In this document: positions 16,021 to 24,541 of the stretch, one piece after another
How the letters are laid out: every line of letters begins with the position of its first letter
How positions within the stretch are numbered: the stretch's first letter is position 1
Source of the DNA: Bacteroidales bacterium
Lineage (GTDB): Bacteria > Bacteroidota > Bacteroidia > Bacteroidales > P3
Length of the DNA: 64,000 nt
Direction: 5' to 3'
NCBI GenBank assembly: GCA_017616895.1
Contig: JAFZXE010000029.1
Span: 110,895 to 174,894 of the forward strand
Position numbers and translations under genes: made by a program
Notes under the pieces: generated by a model
Database searches by the model: none
The model's input: only the letters and a program-made list of their open reading frames with translations
What the model was told of the DNA's origin: nothing

Positions 16021-16989
16021 TTATCTCACGATATTGAGCACCTCTGACAGTTTGGGGGTGAGGATGATTTCAGTGCGGCGGTTCTGGGCCTTGTTGGCGG
16101 CAGAGCTGTTCTCGACCTTGGGGGCGTATTCGCCGTGACCGCAGGCTTCGATGCGCAGCGGGTCGATCTTGGGACCGTACTGGAGTATGAGCTTGAGGAT
16201 GGCGGTGGCGCGCATGACGCTGAGGTCCCAGTTGTCCTTGATGTCGGTGCGGCCTTTGTAGGCGTCGTTATCGGTGTGACCCTCAACGAGGATGTCGAGG
16301 TCGGGGTTCTCCTCGAGCACTTTGGCGAGTTCCTTGACGGCTTTCTTACCCTCGTCGGAAACTTCCCAGCTGGCGGAGGCGAACATCAGTTTGCTCTCCA
16401 TAGAGACATAGACTTTGCCGTCGCGGGTTTCGACCTTGAGGCCTTTGTCGGTGAAGCCTGTGAGGGCTTTGGTGACGGCGTTGCGGATATTCTCGACCTC
16501 CTGCTCTTTGGCGGCGAGGGCGGCACGAGCGGCTGCTTCCTGGTCTTCGAGAGCCTGTTGGCGTGCGAGGAGCTCGCGTTCACGCTCGGCAAAGGCGGCC
16601 TCTTTTTCGTTCAGCTCGCGAGTGCGGTCGGAGAGCTGTTTCTGTGATTTGGCGAGGTCGCGGTTTTTGCCGGAGAGCTGCTGCATGTAGTTTTCCATCG
16701 TGGTGTCGTAGTTGTGGCGAGCCTTCTCGAGTTCGCGACGGAGGCTGTCGGCCGAGCGCTCGTAGCGCGACTTGGCGGCAGAGAGGTCCTGATTGCTGAC
16801 CGAGAGCGACTGGTTGAGGCGCTGGAGTTCGGCGTTCTCATCCTGGAGTTCTTTCAGCTCGCGTTTGGCGAGGTTGCGGTCTTTGACCGTCTGGTTGTAG
16901 CGGGATTCGAGGTCTTCGTACTTGCCGAGAGTGACGCAAGAGGTCATCAGTAGGCAGGCAAGCATTGCGAAAAAGAAATGTTTCTTCAT
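16021..16989 (-). CDS. OmpA-family lipoprotein with coiled coil
   Basis: 322-residue protein. The start at 16989 (MKKHFFF) begins a lipoprotein signal with Cys18 in MTSC; the ATG further upstream (17055) would span the promoter box. Residues 25-190 form a long Glu/Arg/Lys/Gln-rich coiled coil. The C-terminal 115 residues are an OmpA-like peptidoglycan-binding domain with the signature VEGHTDND, a Lys-Asp-rich loop, LSVMRA and NRRTEI. It probably links outer membrane to cell wall. No beta-barrel is present, so it is Pal/YiaD-like rather than OmpA proper. Confidence 0.9.
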   Translation of the reverse strand: MKKHFFFAMLACLLMTSCVTLGKYEDLESRYNQTVKDRNLAKRELKELQDENAELQRLNQSLSVSNQDLSAAKSRYERSADSLRRELEKARHNYDTTMENYMQQLSGKNRDLAKSQKQLSDRTRELNEKEAAFAERERELLARQQALEDQEAAARAALAAKEQEVENIRNAVTKALTGFTDKGLKVETRDGKVYVSMESKLMFASASWEVSDEGKKAVKELAKVLEENPDLDILVEGHTDNDAYKGRTDIKDNWDLSVMRATAILKLILQYGPKIDPLRIEACGHGEYAPKVENSSAANKAQNRRTEIILTPKLSEVLNIVR

Positions 16990-17052
16990 AAGTGAATATG
17001 TTGAATTGCGGACGACAGATTGTGCATCCGATATATGATAACGTATCGGAAG

Positions 17053-17060
17053 CAAAAATA
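17053..17060 (-). promoter_or_regulatory. -7 promoter box (TATTTTTG) of the OmpA-like gene
   Basis: Minus-strand TAnnTTTG match 64 bases before the start at 16989, placed between that gene and the terminator of rpmF. Confidence 0.6.
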
Positions 17061-17076
17061 GTTTGTCGGGGGCAAA

Positions 17077-17107
17077 AAAAAGACCGAACTTCAGAAGTCC
17101 GGTCTTT
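17077..17107 (-). terminator. terminator after rpmF
   Basis: AAAGACCG pairs with CGGTCTTT, extended by an inner ACTT/AAGT stem after one mismatch, with a CAG loop. On the minus strand it is followed by a run of T residues, 21 bp after the rpmF stop codon. Confidence 0.88.
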
Positions 17108-17127
17108 GTAGTTGAAAGCAGCTTTGG

Positions 17128-17313
17128 TTATGCTTCGGCGTTTTTCTCGATTGCGAGTTTACCGCGATAGTAACCGCACTCGGGGCATACGTGGTGATAC
17201 ATAACCTGGGCACCGCAGTTGCTGCAGGTGGTCAGCTGAGCTTTCTCCAAACTGTCATGAGTTCTTCTCTTGGCAGTTCTCGTCTGTGAGAATCTGTGTT
17301 TTGGATGTGGCAT
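17128..17313 (-). CDS. rpmF: 50S ribosomal protein L32
   Basis: 61-residue ribosomal protein L32 of the large subunit. It shows the invariant MPHPKHRFSQTRTAKRRTH start and a zinc ribbon of Cys30-x2-Cys33 and Cys43-x2-Cys46, so this is the zinc-containing form. It follows the DUF177 gene by 24 bp, an arrangement conserved in many bacteria, and is closed by a terminator. Confidence 0.97.
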   Translation of the reverse strand: MPHPKHRFSQTRTAKRRTHDSLEKAQLTTCSNCGAQVMYHHVCPECGYYRGKLAIEKNAEA

Positions 17314-17337
17314 AATTATTATTTTTTATTTGTTTAT

Positions 17338-17874
17338 TTATTCATCTTTAAGGGCTTTCAGCGCGTCCCAGCGTGGGTCGGCCTCCTGCCGGTTGTCTTC
17401 ATTCCCCTCGCTTATGTACTTTAGCATCTCGGGGTCGCATGTGGGGTTTCCGCTCTCGTCGTCAGGGTGGCAGTGGACAATCGGCAACTCGACTGCGACA
17501 TACTCGTACATCCACTGCGCCAAATCAATCTCGCTCTCGCTTTCGGACAGGAACACCACATTCTCGTCCTCGCTCTCCTGCTCCTCGCCGAACTTCACAA
17601 AGAGGGTCTGCTTTCCACTCAGAGGTACATTCATTTTTCCGAGACATCTGTCGCACTCCATCACCACCGTTCCCGAAAATGAAAAATCGAACACCAGCAA
17701 CCGCTCTTTTCGCTCCAATTTCACCCTGAAATCAACGTTGCACTCTCTCAAATCATCGTTTTCAAACTGCGAGAAAAAAGCCCCATCTACATTATAATCA
17801 TACTCGTAAACACCTGGCTTCAAGCCACTAAACTGTATCCTTGTATCTACTTTTTTCTCCACAGGCACACGCAT
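17338..17874 (-). CDS. DUF177 (YceD-like) protein
   Basis: 178-residue DUF177/YceD-type protein, a cytoplasmic partner of rpmF in many genomes, implicated in 23S rRNA/ribosome maturation in some bacteria. The motif MECDRCLGKMNVPLSG has the conserved CxxC, and an acidic stretch with DLAQWMYEYVAVELPIVHCHPD follows. The start is set at 17874 (MRVPVEKK): an ATG at 17895 would overlap the -7 box, giving an impossible leader. Confidence 0.87.
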   Translation of the reverse strand: MRVPVEKKVDTRIQFSGLKPGVYEYDYNVDGAFFSQFENDDLRECNVDFRVKLERKERLLVFDFSFSGTVVMECDRCLGKMNVPLSGKQTLFVKFGEEQESEDENVVFLSESESEIDLAQWMYEYVAVELPIVHCHPDDESGNPTCDPEMLKYISEGNEDNRQEADPRWDALKALKDE

Positions 17875-17884
17875 AATGAGTTTG

Positions 17885-17892
17885 CAAAGATA
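17885..17892 (-). promoter_or_regulatory. -7 promoter box (TATCTTTG) of the DUF177-rpmF operon
   Basis: Perfect TAnnTTTG on the minus strand, only 10 bases before the ATG at 17874. Transcription starting about 5-7 bases after the box would give a leader of only a few bases, close to leaderless. Confidence 0.62.
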
Positions 17893-17955
17893 CAACTTTT
17901 TTTATTAACAGACGAAATTTTTGTGTCCGGGAGCGAAAAAATTGAGTTCCCACAC

Positions 17956-18153
17956 CAGACAAACCTCCACCCCGTCTGTCGCCATCGCCCAAACCAAAGC
18001 TCCTTAAATACCACCTACCTGCCACCCTGAAACCTCCGCGCCCCCACCCTCCTGCCACCCGAAAACCGCCGCAGTTCCTACCGCCTGCAACCCAGAAGCC
18101 TACACGACACAACCCGCCTGTTTCCCAGCTCGATGCTGACCAAACACCGACTA
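17956..18153. repeat. C-rich 11-bp array (left half)
   Basis: Eighteen 11-bp steps without a gap. From 18011 the similarity is clear and has a higher order of 33 bp (three units): CCACCCTGAAA and CCACCCGAAAA are 33 bp apart, as are CCACCCTCCTG, CCTACCGCCTG and CAACCCGCCTG. The plus strand is strongly C-rich with few G residues. The last unit before the insertion is AACACCGACTA. Confidence 0.8.
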
Positions 18154-18411
18154 AGAAACTGTTTAAATTTGATTGATGGAATTTATTATGGACATGGACG
18201 AGCAGATTTTTTGCCTTATCGAAGGCATGAAGAAATGCCAGTGGCATTTCGATAGCGAAGCGGAGAACCCCAGGGTGTCCATTGTAACTGAGAGAAGGTG
18301 AGAAATATGCCGTTCAGGTTCTTTAAGAAATGCTTTAGCATTCATGAACACCTCTAAATTTCAAATAAACTATAGTGAATAAAATCATTGAATTAAATTT
18401 AAACAGTTTCT
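18154..18411. mobile_element. MITE-like element, 258 bp
   Basis: Terminal inverted repeats AGAAACTGTTTAAATTT (left) and its reverse complement (right) match over 17 bp and continue imperfectly for about 15 more. No transposase is encoded. Internal palindromes are GAAATGCCA-G-TGGCATTTC (18232-18250) and AATGCTTTAGCATT (18329-18342). It lies inside an 11-bp array, and removing exactly these 258 bases puts the two halves back in phase. TA or TAA occurs at both ends as a possible target duplication. A 25-bp relative lies at 11671. Confidence 0.78.
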
Positions 18412-18543
18412 AACCCCTACATCGAACTTGTGTCGAAGTTGAGTCGAAGTTGTATAGGCTTTGACTGCTCTTTGACCTAGAACTACACTAGAATTAACCT
18501 AGAGTTACCCTAGAATTACCCTAGGATTACCCTATAATTAAAA
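18412..18543. repeat. AT-rich 11-bp array (right half)
   Basis: Twelve 11-bp steps in constant phase: AACCCCTACAT, then CGAACTTGTGT, CGAAGTTGAGT and CGAAGTTGTAT, two transitional units, then TAGAACTACAC, TAGAATTAACC, TAGAGTTACCC, TAGAATTACCC, TAGGATTACCC and TATAATTAAAA. Unit sequence changes in blocks while the period stays fixed. Confidence 0.9.
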
Positions 18544-18700
18544 ACCCTCTGAAATTGGAACCCCTACCCGCGTGGCAATCAACAATATTGATCTTCTTCT
18601 CCATAATCCATACATTTGTACTCCCCGAAACGAAAAACTTTCACCCGACAGAAACTTTTTTTATTTCGCTCTTATATAAAAAATGACTGAATTTTCAAAA

Positions 18701-18792
18701 GTCTCGAAGAGACTGTATTCCAATAACCCCACACAAACGAAGTACAGTGTGGGGTTGCAGAAACAACCATTTTCTGCGTCTTGAAGAGACGC
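18701..18792 (+). other. cluster of four hairpins upstream of the C25 protease
   Basis: GTCTC-GAA-GAGAC (18701-18713); a 10-bp perfect stem AACCCCACAC/GTGTGGGGTT (18725-18756); GCAGAAA/TTTCTGC (18757-18777); and GCGTCTT-GAA-GAGACGC (18776-18792). The outer two share GTCT-Y-GAAGAGAC, so the unit looks like a small structured element bounded by a direct repeat. Could be a mobile repeat or a terminator group shielding the protease promoter at 18851; neither is proven. Confidence 0.65.
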
Positions 18793-18850
18793 TACATTAG
18801 AATAATCAGTAGTATGTCAAACTAGAGCGTTTTATTTTTTCGCCAAAAAA

Positions 18851-18882
18851 CTTGCACTAGAATAAAATTGTTCGTAATTTTG
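18851..18882 (+). promoter_or_regulatory. promoter of the C25 protease gene
   Basis: TTG of CTTG (18851-18854), a 20-bp spacer and TAATTTTG (18875-18882). The start codon is 38 bases further on. Confidence 0.75.
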
Positions 18883-18920
18883 CGGTCATATTTATTCGGA
18901 ACAAATTAATAATAAATACC

Positions 18921-21900
18921 ATGAAAAAGTTCTATTTTCTGATGCTTTTGAGCATCTTCGCAGTGGGTTTGACACAAGCCCAGCAGAACTATTCGGTCAC
19001 GCACAACGACTACACGTCGCTGCAGATGACCCTCACGTCTCCCCTGCCCACGGTCGCCACAACCAGCTACATGGACGTGGAGTACAACGTGCTGCAGATG
19101 CCTGGCTTTGCCGAGACGCACAATGTGGGCGAGCCCTCGCTGCCACAATTCGGACACATGATTGAGATTCCGCTGTGCGACGGATTCACAGTGAAGACGA
19201 CTAATGTGCATTACGACACCATCGATGGCAATGAGTTGGGTCTAACGGCAAAAATCATGCCGGCTCAGCGCCCGAGGTCAAAGTCGGACAACAGCCCGTT
19301 GACGCTCACTCTGAACAGCACCACATACGCGACAAACGCCCTCTATGGCGAGAATCTGGTGACGGTCAACACCATCGGCATCGCCCGCAACCAGAACCTT
19401 GCGGTGCTGCATTTCGCACCTGTGCAGTACAACCCCGTGACCAACCAGTTGGTTGTCTGTCGCAGCGTGGATGTAACGATAACCTACGTCAACCCCGACC
19501 AGGCAGCCACTCAGAACATGCAGGAACTGCATTATTCGCCAGCCTTCGCCGCAGCCGCCACTATGAACACTCTGCCGAGGAAAGATGCGGTGAACAGTGA
19601 CGCGCCCGTCCGCATGCTGGTTGTGGCGGGAAGCGCCTTCAATGACAATACGAGCTTGAACAACTATATCACCTGGAAAAAGCGCAAGGGATACCTGATT
19701 GATGTTGTCTATACCAGCGACGCCAACGTAGGAACAACCACGACATCTATTGCCGCCTACATCAAATCGCAATACACCAACGCCACACTCGACAACCCTG
19801 CGCCGACATTCGTGGTTCTCGTTGGCGACTGCGCTTCGTCAGTGAATAACAACGCAACCCCGACGGGTGCGTTGATACCAGCCTTCTCCACGCAGCTTTC
19901 GACAAGCGACGGATGCTACGACTCGGACGCAGAGCACCCGACTGACCTATACTACTTCACCTGGACGGACGGCGACCACCTGCCCGACTGCTACTATGGA
20001 CGTTTCTCGGCAAGGACGACAACGGATTTGGCAAATATCATAGAAAAAACTCTTACCTACGAGCAATACACATTTAGCGACCCAAGTTTCTTGAACACCT
20101 CCGTGATGACAGCAGGATATGACGGCACCTATGGCCCATCTCATGGCGACCCGACGCACAACTACTGCATAGCAAACTACATCAATGGCTCAACGCCATA
20201 CCCTTACGACAACGTGTATTTCTATATGAACAACACGTCGAACAGCGTGACGACCTCAATGAACGCGTCAAATGTAACCATCGCATCGCACAACAACGGT
20301 TCCTCCTCGATGGCAACAACAATCCGCAACAAATACAGCGAAGGTGCTGGGTGGATAAACTATACCGCACACGGTGACACTAATATGTGGTATTCGCCAC
20401 AAATCACATCAGCCCAAGTAAACAGCAGTATGACCAACAACGGGAAATACGGTGTGATGATAGGCAACTGCTGCCTTACGAACACATTCTCACGCCCGTC
20501 GTGCTTTGGTGAAACACTACTCAGAAAAGCCAAAGCCGGTGCTATGGCCTACATCGGAGGTAGCAATGTTACCTATTGGGACCAGGATGTTTACTGGGGC
20601 GTAGGCTATCGTTCCAGCATAAGCGCAACTATGCCAACAACTTATTATGCAGAATATCCAGGATGCTATGACCTTATGTGCCATACACATGGAGAAGCCC
20701 AAAGCACATGGCACACCTCGCTCGGAGCAATGATTACCGCCGGAAACAATGCGGTTGAGACAGGCGGCAATGATACGTACTACGGTTCTACCTATAGCTT
20801 CCCTCTCTACTACTGGGAGATATACCACCTGATGGGCGACCCGTCGATTACTCCGTGGCTTTCGACGCCCGACGACATGACGCTGAACGTAGCTTCGAGC
20901 ATCACAGCCGGAACCACCACCCTTGAGGTAACGGCGGTACCTTACGCCTACGTGGCGATGACCACAGGCAACAGCGAATACAACTTTGTGGCAGCCGCTT
21001 TCGCCAACGCTTCGGGTGTGGCAACGCTCACCTTGCCCAGCAGCCTCGCTGTGGGAACCTACGAGGTTACAGCTTCGGCTCAGCAGTACAAGACCGCATT
21101 CGCCAATGTGAATGTGATTGTACCGTCAGGTCCATACGTTACGGCCAACAGTCTGACCGAAGACAATGCGCTTAACGTCGGACAGAACGCCACATACACC
21201 CTCGCCCTTGAGAACGTGGGCACCGAGACCGCCAACAATATCACCATTTCGTTCACTTCGAACAACGACCTCGTAAGCGTTGTGAACGGCACATACAACC
21301 TCGCCTCGCTCAACGCCAGCGCTACGCAGACACTCAGCGGAGTGTTCAGCGTGCAAGCCGACGCCAGCTGCACCGACCAGATGCCCGTGACGCTGACCGC
21401 CACCATAAGCTGGACGGGATGCGAGACACCCGCAGTGGTAAGACTTAACACGGTTGTCAACGCCCCGATGCCAGTTGTTACCTACACCTGGACACCCACG
21501 CAGGTAGCCCCCGGCGGCAGCGCAGTGTGCGCAGTGACAATGACAAACAACGGTCACATGGCGATGGAGAATGTCGCGATGAACCTTACCGAGGAATTCC
21601 CATTGGTTGAGGTTACGGGAGGCCCGAACACCTTCGACCTCGCCGTTGGCGGCACGGTGAACTACAATTTCACCGCCACCGTCGATGCACAGATGCCCAA
21701 CAACGTGACCATACCGTTCACCCTCACGGTGGAGAACGACAGCTATAACTATTCCGAGGAACTTCGACTGCTGGTAACCAGCGGTGGTTCGGTCGAGGAC
21801 TTCAACGATGGCAACGTGAGCGACTGGACAAGCACAAACAACTATCCTTGGTACGCTGACAACAGCAAGTACAATTCAGCATCGTACAGCATGCGTTCCT

Positions 21901-24383
21901 ACAACAACTTGAGCCGTAACAACACCTCGGAGATGAGCTACACCTGGACTTCGACTGTTGACGACAGCATCAGGTTCTACTATCTGACTTCTGCAAACAC
22001 CAGCAGTTACCTGAGACTCTACATCGATGGCACTCAAACCGCACAAATAGCTGGTACTGGAAGCACGCAGACCTCCTGGACACGCGTTGCATATCCTGTT
22101 ACGGCTGGCGAACACACATATAAATTCTCATTCTATAGATCCAACTCTGGCGGAGGCTGGGGCGGCAGTAGTGTCACCAACGCCGCATGGGTTGACGACA
22201 TCGAATTCCCGTCGAACGCCACCGCACTGATTGCAGCCCGCACCGACCAGGTGTGCCAGAACGCAACCTATTCCATTAACGGAGAGAATGTCAACACCAC
22301 CACTGAGGGCACTCAGTATCTCGTTGAGAACCTCACCGCCGGCACGGGTAACCTTGTTGAACTGAACGTAATCGGCACCATTGAGTCAGCTCCTATCGCA
22401 ATGGAAGCCTGCAACAGCTATGAATGGAACGGTGTGACCCGCACCGCCAGCGGCACCTACACTTACACAACGACATCTGTTGGAGGCTGCGACAGCGTAG
22501 CGACCCTGAACCTCACCATACTGCCCAACTACACCATCACCTTCAACGCCAACGGCGGCAACGGCACAATGGCTCCGCAGACGGCATGCAGCGGTGAGAC
22601 GGTGACATTGAACGCCAACACGTTCACCAATAACGGCAGCAACTTCATGGGTTGGGCGACATCGGCAAGCGGAAATGTGGTTTATGCCAACGGCGCTGAA
22701 GTGACAGTTACTGGCAACATGACGCTCTATGCCGTATGGAATACCGCCTGCACCAACGCAACCGCCACAGCCACGGCCACCAACTGCGACAGCTACACAT
22801 GGTACGGCCAGACATATACCACCTCGGGCACATACACCCACACTGTGCAGAACGTCGTTGAAGGTGGCTGCGACAGCATCTATACGCTGAACCTGACCAT
22901 CAATCACAGCAACAACTCGCAGACGGTTCAGACAGCATGCGACAGCTACACCTGGCACGGACAGACCTACACCGCCAGCGGCACCTACACATACAACGGC
23001 CTTACGGCTGAAGGTTGCACCGATGTCCAGACCCTCAACCTGACCATCGAGCAGAGCGGCACTTCGACCGTGAGCGAGACCGCTTGCGACAGCTACACCT
23101 GGAGCGTCAACGGACAGACCTACACCACTAGCGGCACTTATACCTACAGCGGCACCACCGCAGCAGGATGCGTAGTTTCGCAGACACTGAACCTCACCAT
23201 CAACCAGAGCACAAGCTCAACGGTGAGCGAAACAGCTTGCGATAGCTACACATGGAACGGTCAGACCTATACCACCAGCGGCACTTATACCCACACTGGC
23301 ACCACCGCAGCGGGATGTGCAGACGTCCAGACGCTGAACCTCACCATCAACCAGAGCACCAGCTCGACGGTGAGCGAGACCGCTTGCGACAGCTACACAT
23401 GGAACGGACAAACCTACACCACCAGCGGTACCTACACCCACAATGGCACCACCGCAGCGGGATGCACAAGCGTACAGACACTTTACCTGACCATCAACCA
23501 GAGCAACACGTCAAGCATCTACGAGACAGCTTGCGACAGCTATACCTGGAGCGTCAACGGACAGACCTACACCGCCGGTGGCACATACACCTACAGCGGC
23601 ACCACTCCCGCCGGATGTCCCGATGTGCAGACGCTGAACCTGACCATCAACCAAAGCACCAACTCAACCGAGACACAGCAGGTCTGCGACAGCTACACAT
23701 GGTACGGTGAAACTTATACCGCCAGCGGCACCTATACTCACTCTATGACGGGCGCCAACGGCTGTAACAACACAGTAACACTCCACCTCACCGTTGGACA
23801 CAGCACTAGCAGCACCGATGTCATCGAGACCTGCGACAGCTACACATGGCGTAACGGCAACACCTACACCAGCAGCACCAACATACCAACATGGAGCACC
23901 ACCAACAGCGAGGGTTGCACCGAAACCGTAACGCTGCACCTGACCATCCACTACTCGTTCACCACACGCCTGAACGAGCAGGTTCCCGCCGGCGAGGTCT
24001 ATAGCGGCAACGGATTCTATGTACCTGCATACGACGAGCCAGGCCTGTATCACGACACAATGACGCTGCAAACTGTCTATGGATGCGACAGCACGGTCAT
24101 CTTGAATCTCGTGGTGCTTGAACCAACAGGCATCGACGATATCGATAACATCTCGATGAGTGTCTATCCTAACCCGACGGCGGGCAAGGTGAACATTGCC
24201 ATTGACGGAATCAGCGAGGTTAGCGTTGAGATGTACGACATCTATGGCCGTCGTCTGGAGCGCCAGAATGAGGTCGGCGGTGTCGCCACCATCGATATGA
24301 GCAGCTATGCCAGCGGTGTCTATTTCGTAAGAATCTACAAAGCCGACAAATTGATTGCCACCACAAAGGTGGTTCGCCAATAA
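18921..24383 (+). CDS. gingipain-type C25 peptidase with adhesin repeats and T9SS sorting tail
   Basis: 1820-residue secreted cysteine protease. Signal peptide 1-20 (TQA-QQ). A gingipain-like propeptide and a C25 catalytic domain (about 215-650) follow, with catalytic His484 in INYTAHGDTNMW and Cys517 or Cys518 in GNCCLTNTF. Next come two CARDB/Ig-like domains (about 740-950), a jelly-roll-like domain (about 958-1105), one Cys module, an InlB/Listeria-Bacteroides repeat (about 1197-1273, ITFNANGGNGT to LYAVWN), eight tandem modules of 48-51 residues with CDSYTW...GC, a degenerate module, and a type A T9SS sorting domain (about 1735-1820, YPNPTAG ... VYFVRIY). It has its own promoter and terminator, so it is monocistronic. 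Substrate specificity is not predictable. Confidence 0.93.
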   Translation: MKKFYFLMLLSIFAVGLTQAQQNYSVTHNDYTSLQMTLTSPLPTVATTSYMDVEYNVLQMPGFAETHNVGEPSLPQFGHMIEIPLCDGFTVKTTNVHYDTIDGNELGLTAKIMPAQRPRSKSDNSPLTLTLNSTTYATNALYGENLVTVNTIGIARNQNLAVLHFAPVQYNPVTNQLVVCRSVDVTITYVNPDQAATQNMQELHYSPAFAAAATMNTLPRKDAVNSDAPVRMLVVAGSAFNDNTSLNNYITWKKRKGYLIDVVYTSDANVGTTTTSIAAYIKSQYTNATLDNPAPTFVVLVGDCASSVNNNATPTGALIPAFSTQLSTSDGCYDSDAEHPTDLYYFTWTDGDHLPDCYYGRFSARTTTDLANIIEKTLTYEQYTFSDPSFLNTSVMTAGYDGTYGPSHGDPTHNYCIANYINGSTPYPYDNVYFYMNNTSNSVTTSMNASNVTIASHNNGSSSMATTIRNKYSEGAGWINYTAHGDTNMWYSPQITSAQVNSSMTNNGKYGVMIGNCCLTNTFSRPSCFGETLLRKAKAGAMAYIGGSNVTYWDQDVYWGVGYRSSISATMPTTYYAEYPGCYDLMCHTHGEAQSTWHTSLGAMITAGNNAVETGGNDTYYGSTYSFPLYYWEIYHLMGDPSITPWLSTPDDMTLNVASSITAGTTTLEVTAVPYAYVAMTTGNSEYNFVAAAFANASGVATLTLPSSLAVGTYEVTASAQQYKTAFANVNVIVPSGPYVTANSLTEDNALNVGQNATYTLALENVGTETANNITISFTSNNDLVSVVNGTYNLASLNASATQTLSGVFSVQADASCTDQMPVTLTATISWTGCETPAVVRLNTVVNAPMPVVTYTWTPTQVAPGGSAVCAVTMTNNGHMAMENVAMNLTEEFPLVEVTGGPNTFDLAVGGTVNYNFTATVDAQMPNNVTIPFTLTVENDSYNYSEELRLLVTSGGSVEDFNDGNVSDWTSTNNYPWYADNSKYNSASYSMRSYNNLSRNNTSEMSYTWTSTVDDSIRFYYLTSANTSSYLRLYIDGTQTAQIAGTGSTQTSWTRVAYPVTAGEHTYKFSFYRSNSGGGWGGSSVTNAAWVDDIEFPSNATALIAARTDQVCQNATYSINGENVNTTTEGTQYLVENLTAGTGNLVELNVIGTIESAPIAMEACNSYEWNGVTRTASGTYTYTTTSVGGCDSVATLNLTILPNYTITFNANGGNGTMAPQTACSGETVTLNANTFTNNGSNFMGWATSASGNVVYANGAEVTVTGNMTLYAVWNTACTNATATATATNCDSYTWYGQTYTTSGTYTHTVQNVVEGGCDSIYTLNLTINHSNNSQTVQTACDSYTWHGQTYTASGTYTYNGLTAEGCTDVQTLNLTIEQSGTSTVSETACDSYTWSVNGQTYTTSGTYTYSGTTAAGCVVSQTLNLTINQSTSSTVSETACDSYTWNGQTYTTSGTYTHTGTTAAGCADVQTLNLTINQSTSSTVSETACDSYTWNGQTYTTSGTYTHNGTTAAGCTSVQTLYLTINQSNTSSIYETACDSYTWSVNGQTYTAGGTYTYSGTTPAGCPDVQTLNLTINQSTNSTETQQVCDSYTWYGETYTASGTYTHSMTGANGCNNTVTLHLTVGHSTSSTDVIETCDSYTWRNGNTYTSSTNIPTWSTTNSEGCTETVTLHLTIHYSFTTRLNEQVPAGEVYSGNGFYVPAYDEPGLYHDTMTLQTVYGCDSTVILNLVVLEPTGIDDIDNISMSVYPNPTAGKVNIAIDGISEVSVEMYDIYGRRLERQNEVGGVATIDMSSYASGVYFVRIYKADKLIATTKVVRQ
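22404..23960 (+). repeat. in-gene tandem repeats coding for CDSYTW modules
   Basis: One isolated module near 22404, then eight consecutive modules from about 22765 to 23960, each about 144-153 bp. Modules four and five (unit 147 bp) are nearly identical at DNA level and the others diverge progressively, pointing to recent expansion by recombination. Each module has two Cys, probably disulfide-bonded. Confidence 0.88.
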
Positions 24384-24406
24384 CCTCGGCCACACACACC
24401 AAAGAA

Positions 24407-24438
24407 AATAGAGCGAGCCATAAGGCTCGCTCTATTTG
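24407..24438 (+). terminator. terminator after the C25 protease
   Basis: AATAGAGCGAGCC pairs with GGCTCGCTCTATT around ATAA, followed by TTGTTT; 24 bp after the stop codon. Confidence 0.88.
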
Positions 24439-24492
24439 TTTAATTTATTGACCAACGACAGGTTTGCAGTCAGCTGCAACTTTCTAATGTCA

Positions 24493-24541
24493 ATTCACTA
24501 TTCACTATTCACTATTCACAATTCACTAATCACCAATCAAA
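24493..24541 (-). repeat. heptamer array at the aroQ stop codon
   Basis: Plus strand: ATTCACT three times, ATTCACA, ATTCACT, then AATCACC and a degenerate unit. On the coding strand this is (T)AGTGAAT repeated, starting at the TAG stop of aroQ, with TAG and TGA in most units. Confidence 0.88.

Larger units (their letters stand above)
17893..18920. other. 1-kb divergent intergenic region
   Basis: Lies between the DUF177 promoter (minus) and the C25 protease gene (plus). From left to right it holds a C-rich 11-bp array (17956-18153), a MITE-like insertion (18154-18411), the AT-rich continuation of the array (18412-18543), an unremarkable stretch, a cluster of hairpins (18701-18792) and the protease promoter. 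No protein-coding gene is convincing; the minus-strand frame through the C-rich array only reflects the repeat. Confidence 0.7.

Noticed and set aside
17828-18247. Minus-strand open frame of 139 codons with Gly/Arg/Trp-rich repeats such as GGFRVAGGWGR
   Set aside because: It runs through the C-rich 11-bp array and into the MITE-like element. The 11-residue repeat is only the 33-bp order of the array seen through translation.
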